Assembly: GCA_013398295.1 (NCBI GenBank)
Contig: VZSF01001210.1
Coordinates: 93,248 to 157,247, forward strand
Length of the DNA: 64,000 nucleotides
From: Chionis minor
Taxonomy: Eukaryota; Chordata; Aves; Charadriiformes; Chionididae
Direction: 5' to 3'
Every line of letters begins with the position of its first letter. Position 1 is the stretch's first letter. Below, piece after piece: positions 38,190 to 50,112 of this stretch. Made by a program: the position numbers and the translations under genes. The notes under the pieces were generated by a model, which searched no databases, was not told the origin of the DNA, and was given only the letters and a program-made list of their open reading frames with translations.

Positions 38190-40972
38190 AAAAAGGAGAT
38201 AGTATATATAAATGTACTTGCATATTGCTGGATCTTTCCAGGAAAGTATTGGCAAATTCAGCATATTTCTGCTCACCGGTTTATTGCCGGTGCCCGTCGA
38301 TGGCATTGCTGTGGGGAGCGTACTGCAGGCGCCACGTCAGGCACTTCAAATCACCCCAAGAGCTGGCGCGGCACTTTGGGCAGGTCTTGGTGCCACCCAG
38401 AGCATGGAGAGAACTGGAGAGCTGGGAGCTGGTGGAAGGATCACACCCCGCTCGCTTAGGCCCTGGAAAGCTAATAATTGTTGCAAATGCTCAGGAGCAG
38501 CAGAAAACACAGTGCTAATTTAGCTGGCTGTAATTTTGCCACACAGTTTACCCTGACATCCCATTGGGGAAAGCTCCACTTAAGCAATTGTAACATCATT
38601 GAAAAGATCGAATTAAGAAAAAAAGAGAAGGAACATAAACCTCCCACTATTGTTATTTTCAGCAAGCAACAGCAGGAAGAGCCAGTTAGAAAGCCTCGAG
38701 GACCCAAGCTGTTATCCTCCCTGGAAACCAGCCACGTAAGGCACAGGAACACCCTGAACCATGGGGGAGGTCTGCTCCATGCCCACGCCGGGGGACCCGG
38801 GCCCATTCCTGTGGGCAGGGACCTGCCTCGCTGTCCTGGCTCTGCCTGCCCTCAGCGTTTGCTTTGCTCTGCCACAGGATGTCCCGGGCAGATGGCTTGA
38901 TGCTGAGGCCAGCCCAGAGCAAACCTCCCAGGTGTCACTGCCAGGGCTGGGGACACCGCTGTGTCCCCGAGCACAACTATTGCAGCGGGGCTGCTTGGGA
39001 GCCAGCAATTTTTTCCTCTCTGCAGGAGCAGGCTGAGCCTTTCCGAGGTGACCGAATGCTGGTGTCAGCTGGGCGCCAGCAGCACAAATCAATCTCTCAC
39101 TGCTTAAAAATATATCTGTATACCAGATCCAAACCTTTTCCTCTAGAGTCTTGTGGCAGAAATGGAGTTTTAAAATGCTCAATTATTTATAGCTGAAATG
39201 CTGGGGAAAAAAACCCCAACCACCTCATTTGTCCTGCTGGAGCAGAGCGTGCCGGTCCCCGTCACCCACTGCTTGCACAACGCCGGAGAGTAAGGACACC
39301 TGGATGGGGTAAGGAGGAGCAAGGAGGAAGGAGCAGCGCCCAAAAGCAGGGTGCGAGCACCCCAAAGCACAGCCAGTTCACACAGGGACACGGTCAAACC
39401 CAACGTATCGCAACCCTGAGGTGTGCCAACTGTTGCTTTCATGCCTGGGTGTTAATTAGGTTAATTAGGTGGGGTGGGTGGTTCCTTAAGTACAGGCTTC
39501 TTCTGGCAGATCAGGGAGAAAGGACAGGTTTTGTAGACCCACAGGTGTTGTGTCAAAGGGATGCTTTGGAGATTTAACAGCTTTTAGGAGGGAACTCTTG
39601 GGAGTTCCTCCAGAGGAGGATTGTCTGCCTAAACTTGCCTTTTGGTGGTTTTTTCCCCCGTGTTTTGGAAGAGCTGCCACTTGCCAAGGGCCCAGCATAA
39701 GGAGAGGGTGTCACAGGTCTCTGCCCAGAGAAGGAAGGGACCGTGATCCGCGTGACGTGAGAAGCAGCAAGGAGAGATGAAAGGGAAAGCAAAGATGAGA
39801 GACCAGAGGAGGGAAACATAGCGAGCAACGCGTGGCTGCTAGGCTGGAAGAATTTTGTGTGGCTTCTGAACATAAATTAATAATGACGGCTGTGCAGTCT
39901 ATCTCCCTTACCGAGTTCCCCACTGGTTTGGCTTTGTGTTCATGGACAGGCAGTGGCATGGGGAGAACGACGTGGAGGGATGGTTTGAAGCCTAATGATG
40001 TACCTCCACTTGCCTAGTTTAGGCCAGAAGAAGGGAACCTCCAACTGGGATCCCCTGCTCCCTCGTGGGGAACAGGCTTGATCCTCCCTGTCCTGGGAGG
40101 ACATGGAGAACCTGGAACACAGGCATCGAGAGGGGTCTGAAATCCTAGTGCCGTTTGCTCGGCTGCTTTGTGGTGCGTCGCCCTGAGCAGTGGTTACAAA
40201 CCACAAGGATGATGAGGAAAGTGCTTGTAACCATGGCAATCCTCTGCAGCCGCATCCTTCCCCGCTGCAGCCTCTGGGCCGGCGAACATGGGGACCACCC
40301 CTTGTCCCATAGCAAGTGGGGACGGGTCCTGCCACCTGCATTTTCCAGGGAAAAAGCTGCAACCCAAAGGCTGCCCCAGGTAATCAAACCCAAACTCACC
40401 CTGGGGTAACTTGGAGGTGGTCCCAGGGGTTAGGGATGACCGTGCCGTAACAGAACCCAGTGCAAATGCCAGCAAGAAGCTATTTTGGTCCAGTTCTACA
40501 CCAGCATCACCCTGTCCCTGGGGGGCATCATCCTCCTCCAGCTCCGCAGCATCTGTCCTTCTTTCGGACAGAGATTTCGGACCACATCCTCCAGTGAAAC
40601 CGACAGGGTTACAGCATTTGGCAGCTGAGAAACTGGTGCTTTGGCTCTCTATTAGGATAAAGCTGTTTAATTCCCTCCCACCTCAGCACTGCCTTCCGGC
40701 ACGGCTCTGTCAGCGCGGGCTGCACACAGAATATTAGGGATTAATGAGACAGGTGATTAAACGCCGTCCTGCTTAAATTCAGTCCCGAGCGGATGGATGT
40801 GGAACTGCCCTGCTGTGAATTAAGCAACAAAGTGGGAGAAAGTAGAAAACATGGCGGGGAAGTAGTTCTGCTTCTTTAGCACTCTGGTGCCTAACGATGC
40901 CAGCGCCTCCGCCCACTGAAGGTGAATCGCAATATGATTTTGGGGAACCTGCACAGACTCTGGGCTTGGCTT

Positions 40973-41127
40973 GGAGGTGGTGGAATCGCCGTCCCTGGAG
41001 GTATTTAAAAGCCGGGCAGACGTGGTGCTGAGGGACATGGGTTAGGGGTGGTTTTGGCATAGGTTTATGGTTGGACTCGATGATCTTGAAGGTCTCTTCC
41101 AACCCAAGTGATTCTATGATTCTATAA
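40973..41127 (+). mobile_element. CR1 LINE 3' end fragment
   Basis: This is the last ~155 bp of a CR1 on the plus strand: GGAGGTGGTGGAATCGCCGT, then GGCATAGGTTTATGGTTGGA, ending in tandem GATTCTAT. It is nearly the same sequence as the 3' ends at 2145 and 19336, so it belongs to that subfamily. Confidence 0.95.
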
Positions 41128-42294
41128 TCCTCCACCACCCCGGCTCCCCCGCTGCTCGGCCACTGCCTGGCACAAGTGCTCGTGCAAGGGCTGGCGATGA
41201 GTGCAGCCAGGAAGGGAGAAAAAGGGCAAAACGTGACTTTTTACTGCTACTACTCTGTTTAAAAATCACATCCGTGCCACATATTCCCCTCCGGCACCTC
41301 CTCTAAACCACCGGAGCTATATCAGCGTAACGGTTAGCACTGGGCACGGATGGGGCCCTGGGGGACAGTGCGACGGGTACTTTGTGGTGCAGAGCAGCAG
41401 CACAGACTTTCAGGGCGGGCAGAGCCCCCCAGTATCACCTCAAATTTGCAGAAGCCACCCGAAACCTGTGCAAGTCTAAAAGTTGAGAAGTTGGGAAGAG
41501 CAGTTGTAAACCCTCTCCAGAGAGAGCACCTCAAACCCACAGCTCTTGCAGCGGCTGCCAGCACCATTACCCCCTCCTTACAGACAGGGAAACCAAGGAA
41601 ATGATTTGCCCCGTGTAACCCCGGAGAGGTGGGAATGCAGCATGATCCCAGATTATGGAAATCTGAGTCCTTGGACCATAAATGAGACACCAGATGCCAG
41701 CAGCAAAGGCTATAAAGTCTGAGCCCTGCTGCCCAGCTGGCCTGTGCGGTTGGGGATGTCTTAATGCTGGTGGGTCCAAGATGCATTCGAGGCTGCCCAG
41801 CCCCATGCCCTCTGCTAGCAGCTTCGGTTTCCTTCCAAGATGCTGGGATAAAAGCTTCCCGTGGGCATCGCTAACATCGTTGGGAGCAGATAACTCCAAA
41901 CCATCCATCTGCTTGCAAGTCTGCACTGACCGATAGCCACGAGAGCGTCCGCAGACCGAGCTCCTGCTGTTCAGGAGTAGCGGTGCGGTGCCCACTAAAA
42001 CACCGGGGTTTGTGCTCTTCTAAACCCCCTGTCCGGGTGAAATGGTCCCTTGTGCTGATCAGGAAAAGGCAGATTCTTGTTTGCACAGTCGCTGGGGTTC
42101 AAATCCCCATTTTCTCCCCTGCTGCCTGACACCAGGGCATTTTATGCGCGCCCTGGCTCCTGCTGCCAGCTATAACACAGGTATAGGAGACTACTCAGCT
42201 GCTTGGGAGCGGAGCAGCCTGCTTGTAAACTTAATATTACTTGAGGTTTGCTCAGAGTTCATGCCCCAGGTTGCAGTTTGATGGAGCGAGCCAG

Positions 42295-42500
42295 TCCCGA
42301 GCGCTTCTGATGGATATAAAGAGGATATGTGATCAGACGTGCACTTAAGCAAGTATATTACCAAGTTAAATGGCTTCAGTTTTACTAAGCTAATTAAAAA
42401 TGGAACAAAGCAATGATCAGATTAAGGTCATAATTAATAACTCCATAGGTTCGAATTATCCAGTCACCAAATAAATACAGCATGTAATCCGAGGAAGCTG
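42295..42500. promoter_or_regulatory. AT-rich island, candidate conserved non-coding element
   Basis: This is a sharply AT-rich ~200-bp block inside GC-rich flanks. It has several TAAT/ATTA homeodomain-type cores (GCTAATTAAAAATGG, CATAATTAATAACTCC) and no simple-repeat structure. This texture is typical of deeply conserved enhancers, but conservation cannot be seen from one sequence, so the call is an inference. Confidence 0.25.
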
Positions 42501-44146
42501 TGGCTGATAACTAGAGGGAATTAGTGTCCTGCTCAGAGGTCTTCAGGAGGCAAGAGCTACCTTGCGAGCAGTGACCTAAGCTCACCGAGACAGCATGTTA
42601 ACCTTGCTCTCGAGGAGACCCTCTTCCTAAGGCTTGAGTGTCTAAACAAGCCCAAGTTGCTCCTCCAAAGGGAATCAAGTGGACTCAGCATGGGCGAGAG
42701 CCCCTCGATCTCCACCTCCTAGCTAATCAGAGCAAGAGCCACCAGCAGAGCTGTCCCTCTTCTCTTTCCATGCAGCCATTTCTCCTTTTTGGCTGTTTTA
42801 ATGCCTTGAAACTGTCTAAAAATATCCCAAGTTGTGGGATGCTTCTTGATTTTTGGTTTGGTGGTTTGTTTTTTTTAATACCAAGAAAGAATCAGGCAAT
42901 TAAATAGAGTGTTCCAATAGCTTTTCACTGAAAATATGAAAGCTGATTGCCTCTTTAGGAGCCTGAAGTTAATAGGAAGTTTCCCAGACCAGTTCCTACC
43001 TGCAGTGTGTGGTGCTGGAGCAGGACCCTGCTCCAGCAGCCCAGTGGGACTCCACCGCACCACGCACAGCCGGGAAGGTCAGGATCCAGCAGGGTTGCTC
43101 TGCCACCACACACCCATCACCCAGACCACCAGAGCATCCTTAACCCAGCACCCGAAGCAGCCCCCTTAGGTAGGCAAGGACAGGATGGGGATTTTCACAG
43201 TGCTCTAATCGCTTCTGGGTTGTGCCACAACAACCACCAGCAGTTTCAGCTGCCTGGTGGAGCCGGGGCATAATTCCCAGCTGCCTGCTCGCCTACGGCC
43301 ACCACAGCGCTTGCGGGGAGGCCGGCACAGCTCACCCCGCAGAGACTCCAGCTTTCATCACACCTTGGCCAGCTTCTGCCACCTCTCGCTCTGCTTTCTG
43401 CTATAAAGCCGTTTGCAAGGTTTTGCTTTGATGCAGAAGAGCAAGAAACGTGCTTGTCACCGGGCTCGCAAGGGTTTTGGCAGAGCTTTTGGGGAAGCCG
43501 TGGCGGGAGGATAAGCCCATAGGATTTTTAGTGTAAGGAGGAGAAACTTCCTGGGTAGGCTGTGAAAGACAGACCCCTTGCAGGGGAAAACCTTCCCCTT
43601 CCACGCAAGCAACCAAACCGACAAGGAGGGGGCTGTGAGCAAAAGAAGGACCTTTTCCAGACAGTGCCAAATTATGGACCTCACGGACGCGAAATCTCTG
43701 GAAGCCAAAACCCATCGGTGGGCTCAGAAGGGGTTAGACAAATTCAGGGAAAGAAAAGCTTCGTTAATGCTCACTGAGAACAGAGCTCCAATTGCAGCTT
43801 CAATCCCTTAATTATAGGCGGTAGAGACCCTCAATTGCTCCCTCAGCCCCCCCCAGGGGCTACCACACTGTCAGGGGCTTTGGCCTGACACCACCACATC
43901 CTTTACATCAGAATTGCATCCAGATTTAGATAAAAAGAACATAAAAGCCCGCGTAAAACCTGCAATCGTTCACGACTGCCTCTGCGAGGCTGGTGGGGTG
44001 GCCCAGGCTGCAGGTGTGCGCGGCTGCCTGCCCCTGCCCTGGCACTCTCCCATCTCGCATCTCCGGGCAGATGGAGAACAGACACAGCCACGGATGCACA
44101 CCTGGAGGACCCCTGTGCCTGGCAGGACTTTCCCATGAACTTTTTC

Positions 44147-44193
44147 TTCAATTATTTTTTTTTTTTTAATTTTACCTACTTTTTTTTTTTTTC
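44147..44193. repeat. T-rich low-complexity tract
   Basis: Two poly(T) runs are separated by AATTTTACCTAC. There is no LINE body next to it, and CR1 ends in octamers and not in poly(A), so I call it simple sequence only. Confidence 0.85.
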
Positions 44194-45067
44194 CTAAAAA
44201 AGATAAATCTGTTGTAAAATTAGTGTTTAGCTGCTTGTGCCGGCGGAGGGACAGGCATAGTGTGGGGGTGCACAAAGGGTCTGGCAGGAAGCAGGTCACT
44301 TTTTCGGGTACCGTGGCTGCAGAGCTCAGATCCACACTGATATCCATTGGCAACACCCAGGGAGCTGTCAAGGATCAGGGGACCATGTCCCCTCCTCCCC
44401 AAAACAGTCTTCCTGCCTTTGGGGAGATGCTTCCAAGCTATGTCAGCAGTGCCCCAAGCAGTACGGGAAGCCACAAATCAATGCCACGAAAATCCACAAC
44501 AGTCAGGTCTCCAAGCAGAAAAAGTGCAGAAACCCATGTCACCGGGCATCTCAGCTCACACAAACCTGCATCCCAATCCTGCGGCTCCCAGCACCGCTGA
44601 GCAGCCAGGGCACGGCCCCCTCGCCCGTGGAGGAGTTGCTTTGCCCGCAGGCTCGTCTGGGTCACTCTCATGGTGATGACCAGGAGACGATATATTTTTT
44701 AACCCAGACAAGCCCTTTTCTGCTGGGTTTCCTTCCAGCTCTGCAACCCAGAGGGAGCACAGCACTGCCATGCTCCCAGCATCTTTGCAGCATCCTCAGG
44801 CTTCTTAATTAGAGCCACCATAAACACCTTGGACACAGGTTGTGAGGTTTCTGTCCTGTTACCAAAGCACCAAACCAACAGGCTTCAAGAGGAGAGGTAA
44901 TGGCTCACCCTGCGCCCACAGCCTCAGCTCATCCAGACCCCACGGGCTCTTTCAGCTGCCCTTGCTCCCATCCCATCCCATCCCCACACTAGGCTGAGCT
45001 GTGCAGGGGATGGAGACCTCACAACACCCCGGCATGGAGGAAGGACAGGCAGGAACACAGCTGCAGC

Positions 45068-45281
45068 ATAGAATCATAGAATACAATCACAGAATCACTT
45101 GGGTTGGAAGAGACCTTCAAGGTCATCAAGCCCAACCATAAACCTGTGCCAAAACCACCCCTAACCCATGTCCCTCAGCACCACATTTACCCATCTTTTA
45201 AATACCTCCAGGGACGGCGATTCCACCACCTCCCTGGGCAGCCTGTTCCAATGCTTGACAACCCTTTCGGTAAAGAAGTTT
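45068..45281 (-). mobile_element. CR1 LINE 3' end fragment
   Basis: Read on the minus strand this ends in ATTCTATG octamers at 45068 and carries CCTCCCTGGGCAGCCTGTTC (plus-strand text) like the 2145 copy. It is ~215 bp, truncated just upstream at the AAAGAAGTTT position. Confidence 0.94.
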
Positions 45282-45781
45282 ACACCACCTGCCCTTGACA
45301 TGGCACAGCTTCACTGGCTGCGGGCAGGGTGTTACAGCCAGGCAAGCAAAGTGTGTGCGCTCCTTTCCTGGGATCACCCCACTCCATGTCTTTACTGGGG
45401 GCTGGGAGCTCCCTCTCTGAGCCATTTGTAGGTGAGCAACTACAGGGGGTTGCTCACCATAGCCACCAGCTGGGGACAATGACCCACTCTGCCATCCCCT
45501 CCGCTTCAGCAAGGGGCAGCTGCTTTCAGTCCCTTAAAATGTGATGTGAACATCAGCAGTGGGTGAGGAGCACCTGGGGATGACATCCTCCTGGGGATGA
45601 CCTCCAGCTGGGGATAACCTCCACCTGCTGTTGGGCAGCTGCTTGACAAGATGCATTATCTAGATTTTGTGGGCAGACCGGTAGCCCCAGGCTGGGGCTG
45701 GGGAGGGTCTCTGTGCTTTCCAGTGGAGATGCATTTCTTCCAGCCAGCAGAGCTGGTCCCTGGAGCTAAATACAGCTGCTT
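45282..45781. other. Spacer between CR1 fragments
   Basis: This is 500 bp between two CR1 fragments that point away from each other. It includes a short internal repetition, CCTGGGGATGAC / CCTGGGGATGACCTCCAGCT / CTGGGGATAACCTCC, at about 45576-45623. No gene was recognised. Confidence 0.6.
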
Positions 45782-46103
45782 ACAAATACTTAAAGGGAGG
45801 ATGCCGGGAGGATGGGGCCAATCTTCTTCCAGTGGTGCCCAGGGACAGGACAAGAGGGAACGGGCGCAAACTTGACCATAAGAAGTTCCATTTGACCACG
45901 AGGACGAACTTCTTTCCTTTGAGGGTGGCAGAGCACTGGCAGAGGCTGCCCAGAGAGGTGGGGGAGTCTCCGCCTCTGGAGACATTCCCAACCCGCCTGG
46001 ACCCATCCTGTGCCACCTGCTCTGGGTGCCCCTGCTCTGGCAGGGGGTTGGACTGGATAATCTCCAGAGGTCCCTGTGAACGCGGAGGGATTCTGGGATT
46101 CTG
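45782..46103 (+). mobile_element. CR1 LINE 3' portion, diverged subfamily
   Basis: The plus-strand translation keeps the CR1 end block DRTRGNGRKL, FFPLRVAEHWQRLPREV and ESPPLETF. It then has a 3' UTR with GGTTGGACTGGATAATCTCC and a decayed octamer end GGATTCTGGGATTCTG. The third distinct CR1 3' UTR type in this window. Confidence 0.92.
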
Positions 46104-47802
46104 CCCATCCTCTGCTGCACCTCTGCCCCATGGCCAGGGGCTGAGGGCTAGGGATGCTCCAGAGGGGCTGGTGAGGGGCTGCATCCTCCTGCATGGCTGA
46201 GGCCAGGGGCTGATCTGCCTGGCAAAGCCTGGAGATTACAACCTCCACGCAAAAAGCAATTTATTTTGACAAGTAAACAGTGGAAGCGATGTGGTTAGAG
46301 GCAACAGAGCTCTTCTGGGTGCACAACTGTAGAAAAATGCCCATCACTTGTCCCAGCTTCAGCAACCCAGGGAGAGAATAAGCTTAATTTCTTTTGTAAA
46401 TTAAACGTACAGGTGGATTTGAGCATGGCACGTGTGAGTCTTGCCCCTCGGTATTGAAGGGAAGTTGCCCTTTCCGCTGTTGAAGGCGTTTGATAGATGC
46501 ACACCGGGCACAGGACTGGAGGAAACCCCTCGTTCAAAGCTCAAACCCAGCCAGGCTGAAAAATCCCCCCAGGAGAGGTTTGCAGAGCTGGGGGCAGCCA
46601 GCCCAGCCCTCCCCTGCCCTTTCCCACTCCTGAGATGGGGAAATCTCACCTTAAAAACATAAAGAGCTGCAGGCTGCTTCATCCGCAGAGTAACTGCTCT
46701 TTTAAGAGCTTGGGGCACTAGGTGTGAGGTGGGGACCCTGTGGTGGCAGCAGTGTCCTCCCCCTGCCGTGATTATCCACCCTGCCAGGCCATGGGCTGGG
46801 AAGTGCCAACCAATTTCCTAAAACCGAATTGAATTTTACATTCAATTTGAAGTACATTCAATTTCCTAAAAACGGACAAAACCATGCCCCAGTCCCCTCC
46901 CCAATACACGATTTGAAAATTAGGAATCCTTTAAATCCCTCAGCTGCTCTACAAAGACAGGGCATGGAGCATCCAGACTTTTATTCATATTTTATTGCTG
47001 CTGGCGCCTGTGTAACCCCCTCCCACCTTTACAACCCTACCTATACCGAGGCTGGAGCAGCCCAGAGTGATCATGGTTTCTTTCTGAAAACCCCATTTCT
47101 TGCTGAAACGAACCCAGACAGCCAAGCAGATGCTTTCAAAGTGCCACAGGAGTCCGGCCACCAACCCGAGCCACCCAAATCCGCCCTGAGCCCTGGAGGC
47201 AACCCCCTGCCTCTCCGCGTGCCAGCATCGCTGTTGGGCACACCATGAAATCTCTCCGACTTTTAGCAGAGGGGGGATATGTCACCCCACAAATGCATCC
47301 TGCTGTGGTTTATCTGCAGTTTTAAGCATGGCTGGAGCCTTTTGCAAAGAGCCCAATGTTGGGTTTGTTATATTTACATTCAGGGATTTTAAGGACCCTC
47401 TTCTTGGTTGCTCTCCAAGCAGTTGAGCTCTGACGTCCCTCTACCAGCTGATGCCAAGCCCTTTGGGTACCCGGCTGCCCGGCATCTCCCCTAACCCAAC
47501 TCTGCTCCTCCTCATTAGTTCTCTGAAATGCCCAGAGTGCTGGGTCTCCATGCCGGGATTTGGGGTATTTGCATTCTAAATGTGCAGGATTTGGCCAAAT
47601 TAGTGCTTTAAGAGGGCTATTGGAATGATCTGTTAATGTGCACGGGATGGACTCCTCCTGCTGCTCAGGGCCTGGAGCAGCTGTAAAAGAGGAGCCAAGA
47701 ACAGGAGGGTTTGCCAATTACATGATCCTATTGTTAATTATCTTAATTATGAAGGATACGCTGCTAAGTAACTTCTCCACCAGACGTCTGCGCTGCAGTA
47801 TG
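46104..47802. other. Intergenic flank, no gene recognised
   Basis: This is mixed sequence. Short direct echoes of CAATTTCCTAAAA occur at about 46811 and 46860. An AT-rich block, 47570-47770, is listed separately. No exon or mobile element was recognised. Confidence 0.55.
47570..47770. promoter_or_regulatory. AT-rich block, candidate conserved non-coding element
   Basis: This AT-rich segment contains GCATTCTAAATGTGCAGG and a dense TAAT/ATTA stretch (TTGTTAATTATCTTAATTAT). It sits directly left of the inverted-repeat arm at 47803. Regulatory function is inferred from texture only. Confidence 0.22.
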
Positions 47803-48130
47803 CAGGTCCCAAATCCCCAGGGCAGAGCATGGAGACTTGTCTGGACACTTTTCGGGGTTCCCAGGCAATGGGAGATGAGCCCCGAGCGGTGCAGGGAGGA
47901 CTCTATCGCCCAAAGGGCTCCCCAAAGCAGGAGGGAAGGAGGGAGGAGATGGGGGTGCTGGGGGTGCTGGGGCCCCCCTGTGCTGGGGCTGCCCGTGGCT
48001 GAGCCCTGGGGGTGCACCCAGCACCCCCCTGGGAGGGTCCCTGCAACATCCCCGTGCTCAGGGATGCTGTGGGGGATTTATGGGGAAATTTGAAATGTCC
48101 CTTTTGGTTCTCCTCCGCCCGCAGCCCTGG
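47803..48130. repeat. Inverted repeat, left arm (about 328 bp)
   Basis: The reverse complement of this segment occurs at 50113-50436. Two blocks of about 47 bp (47855-47901 and about 47908-47955) match without a difference by reading. The rest carries scattered substitutions and small indels, such as GATGCTGTGGGGGATTTATGG here against GATTTATTTATTTATGG in the other arm. The segment is GC-rich, ends in a conserved GGGGAAATTTGAAATGTC stretch, and is not CR1. It may be an unnamed dispersed repeat or a local duplication. Confidence 0.9.
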
Positions 48131-48164
48131 GGCAGCTCCGGCTGGTTCGCTCCCCTCCCAGACA

Positions 48165-48480
48165 GTTTCATACCCTGAAGTCACTGTTTACGAAAAGCAA
48201 ATGTTGTACTGTTAGCTAATCCAGCTTGTTTGCAAAAGCCCTGAAGGCTCATTTTAATTGCAAGTAAATGATTCTTAACGATATAAATCAGAGCCAGTGG
48301 AGGCTGGGAGTGTTTGTGATATCTTGCACTGTAACCAGGAGTCAAGAAATGAATTAGTCTCAAATTGAAAAGGGGAAGGTTTCCATCTGAAATTGGGCAA
48401 ATATGAGACTTCATCAAGGAAAGATAATCACTTTGCAGGATAATAATGAGGCTTCAGCTTATCAGTTTTGCATGGAGAAT
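48165..48480. promoter_or_regulatory. AT-rich block, candidate conserved non-coding element
   Basis: This is ~300 bp of AT-rich, non-repetitive sequence between GC-rich neighbours. It holds a POU/homeodomain-like TTTAATTGCAAGTAAATG and a GATA-like string CAAGGAAAGATAATCAC. Position next to the inverted repeat may be incidental. The call rests on composition and motif texture alone. Confidence 0.25.
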
Positions 48481-48830
48481 CCTTAATATGCCTGTAGCAG
48501 ATTTCGCTGCCGTGAACGGTGCGAGAGACAACTCAATAAGGGAGCAAATGGAGAGAGAAAAGCCACGGCAGCCCCCAGCCTCGCTCTTCCCCGGCCCAGA
48601 GGCCCAAACCCACCTGGCTTTGGAGAAGAAAGTCAGGAAAATGAAAATAAATCATATAGATTACAAAGTGTCTGGCTGGGGCGGGGACAATTCTGCTTTG
48701 GTGGGTCCCAACTTTGCTCTGCCAGCATCTCCTGTGTCTTATTGCAGGGGGTAAAAGTGTCCATCCCCAGATGGGGTTCCTGGCGGGCTTTCCACCACCC
48801 TGCCCGGGATCCCAACCTGCCTGGCTGGGA

Positions 48831-49320
48831 TCATAGAATCATAGAGTGGTTTGGGTTGGAAGGGACCTTAAAGGTCATCCAGTCCCACCCCCCTGCGCTG
48901 GGCAGGGACACCTCCCACTAGACCAGGTTGCTCCAAGCCCCGTCCAACCTGGCCTTGAACCTCCAGGGATGGGGCAGCCACAGCTTCCCTGGGCAACCTG
49001 TTCCAGTGCCTCACCACCCTCAGAGTGACAAATTTCTTCCTGAGATCCAATCTAAATCTCCCCTCTTCCAGTTTGAAGCCATCACCCCTTGTCTTATCAG
49101 TACGGGCCCTCGGAAAAAGTCCCTCTCCAGCTTTCTTTTAGGCCCCTTTCAGATACTGGCAGGGGACCTAAAGTCTCCCCGGAGCCTTCTCTTCTCCAGG
49201 CTGAACAACCCCAGCCCTCCCAGACTGTCCTCCCAGCAGAGGGGCTCCAGCCCTCGGATTGTTTTCATGGCCTCCTCTGGCCCTGCTCCAACAGGTCCAT
49301 GTCCTTCTGGATCGGCAGGA
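48831..49320 (-). mobile_element. CR1 LINE 3' portion, older subfamily
   Basis: On the minus strand it ends at 48831 with ATTCTATGA octamers, preceded by text complementary to GGTTTGGGTTGGAAGGGACC. Coding remnants ([14 protein letters not shown]) are visible in the minus frame. The right boundary is approximate: recognisable CR1 text fades after GGTCCATGTCCTTCTGGATC. It sits in the ~2 kb spacer between the two inverted-repeat arms. Confidence 0.92.
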
Positions 49321-50112
49321 ATTTTTCACTCGGATGTAATGCCAGGTAGATTAGCCCCAGAGAGGATAAAAACCTGACCATGGTTGTGTGAAGGGACAGG
49401 GCGATGAAATGACCGAGGTCTGGTGTGCTTAGCGTGCTGCTCCCTGTCCCACTCCTCTCATCCGGGGGGTTCCCCAAGCACAAGGGAGGGATTCAGGCTC
49501 ACTCAGCATCCTCTTCCCTCCCCTTCGCAGGTGAGGAAGCCTCAGCCAGGGCATCGCAGGACTATTTGGGAAGCAGCCGATACAGCCGCAGCTGTGGGCT
49601 GTCCCCAGGGGGGATGGGGGTCCCCAAAGTCCCCCAAAGTCCTGCTCAGTAGGAACCAGGGACCATCAGGAACCGGGCTGGCTCCTGTGCCTGTACACCC
49701 CCTGCTCCAGACAACGGCCCATCTTCAACCTGGGAACTCAGCTGTAATTACTTTATAGTCCTGCTGATTTCCAACGAAATTAGGCGAAAGCTTAGATTTG
49801 AGCCCGGGACTTCGTTTTGTCAGGAGAAAAATGGAAAAGAGAAAGGGGAACCTGGAATATTTGATGTAGTTTAGCATTCAGAGAAACTTTCTTTTCCCAA
49901 ACTCAGGCTGCAAATGACTCAGTATTTTTCTCCCCAAATTGCTGCCATTGTTTGTATTGATTTCCACTTGCTGATGCGTTGCTCACGGAGCTGCCGCCTC
50001 TTTGCATGGCTGCAAGTGTCCCCTTGGAGCAGAAAAAGCCATGTATGCACCGAGCCAGCTCCCTGCCGGCCCTGGGTGCGGGGACACCACCACCCCCCAG
50101 GGCTGCTGGAGC
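49321..50112. other. Spacer right of CR1, including AT-rich candidate element
   Basis: The left part is GC-rich and featureless. From about 49740 to 49990 the sequence turns AT-rich and non-repetitive (CTGTAATTACTTTATAG, TGTTTGTATTGATTTCC), similar in texture to the other candidate non-coding elements here. No exon was recognised. Confidence 0.4.

Larger units (their letters stand above)
33746..40972. other. Intergenic flank, no gene recognised
   Basis: This is about 7 kb with GC-rich and AT-rich patches. It includes a 21-bp direct repeat at 34619-34659 and an AAT microsatellite at 38168-38189. A TATA-like string TTATAAAAAGGGCC at about 37273 has no transcript-like context. Open frames of up to about 155 codons show no domain, no conserved motif and no consistent splice pattern. 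Confidence 0.55.
41128..45067. other. Intergenic flank, no gene recognised
   Basis: This is GC-rich sequence with an AT-rich island at 42295-42500 and a T-rich tract at 44147-44193, both listed separately. No exon, RNA gene or transposon was recognised in the remainder. Confidence 0.55.

Noticed and set aside
44147..44193. Poly(T) tract as a possible retroposed poly(A) tail on the minus strand
   Set aside because: No processed-gene or SINE body is recognisable to its right, and no target-site duplication was seen.
47638..48093. Similar peptides in two distant frames (47638-48093 plus and 50593-49919 minus), suggesting a gene family
   Set aside because: The peptide similarity follows from the inverted DNA repeat. 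The match continues through frame changes and indels, with no sign of protein-level constraint.
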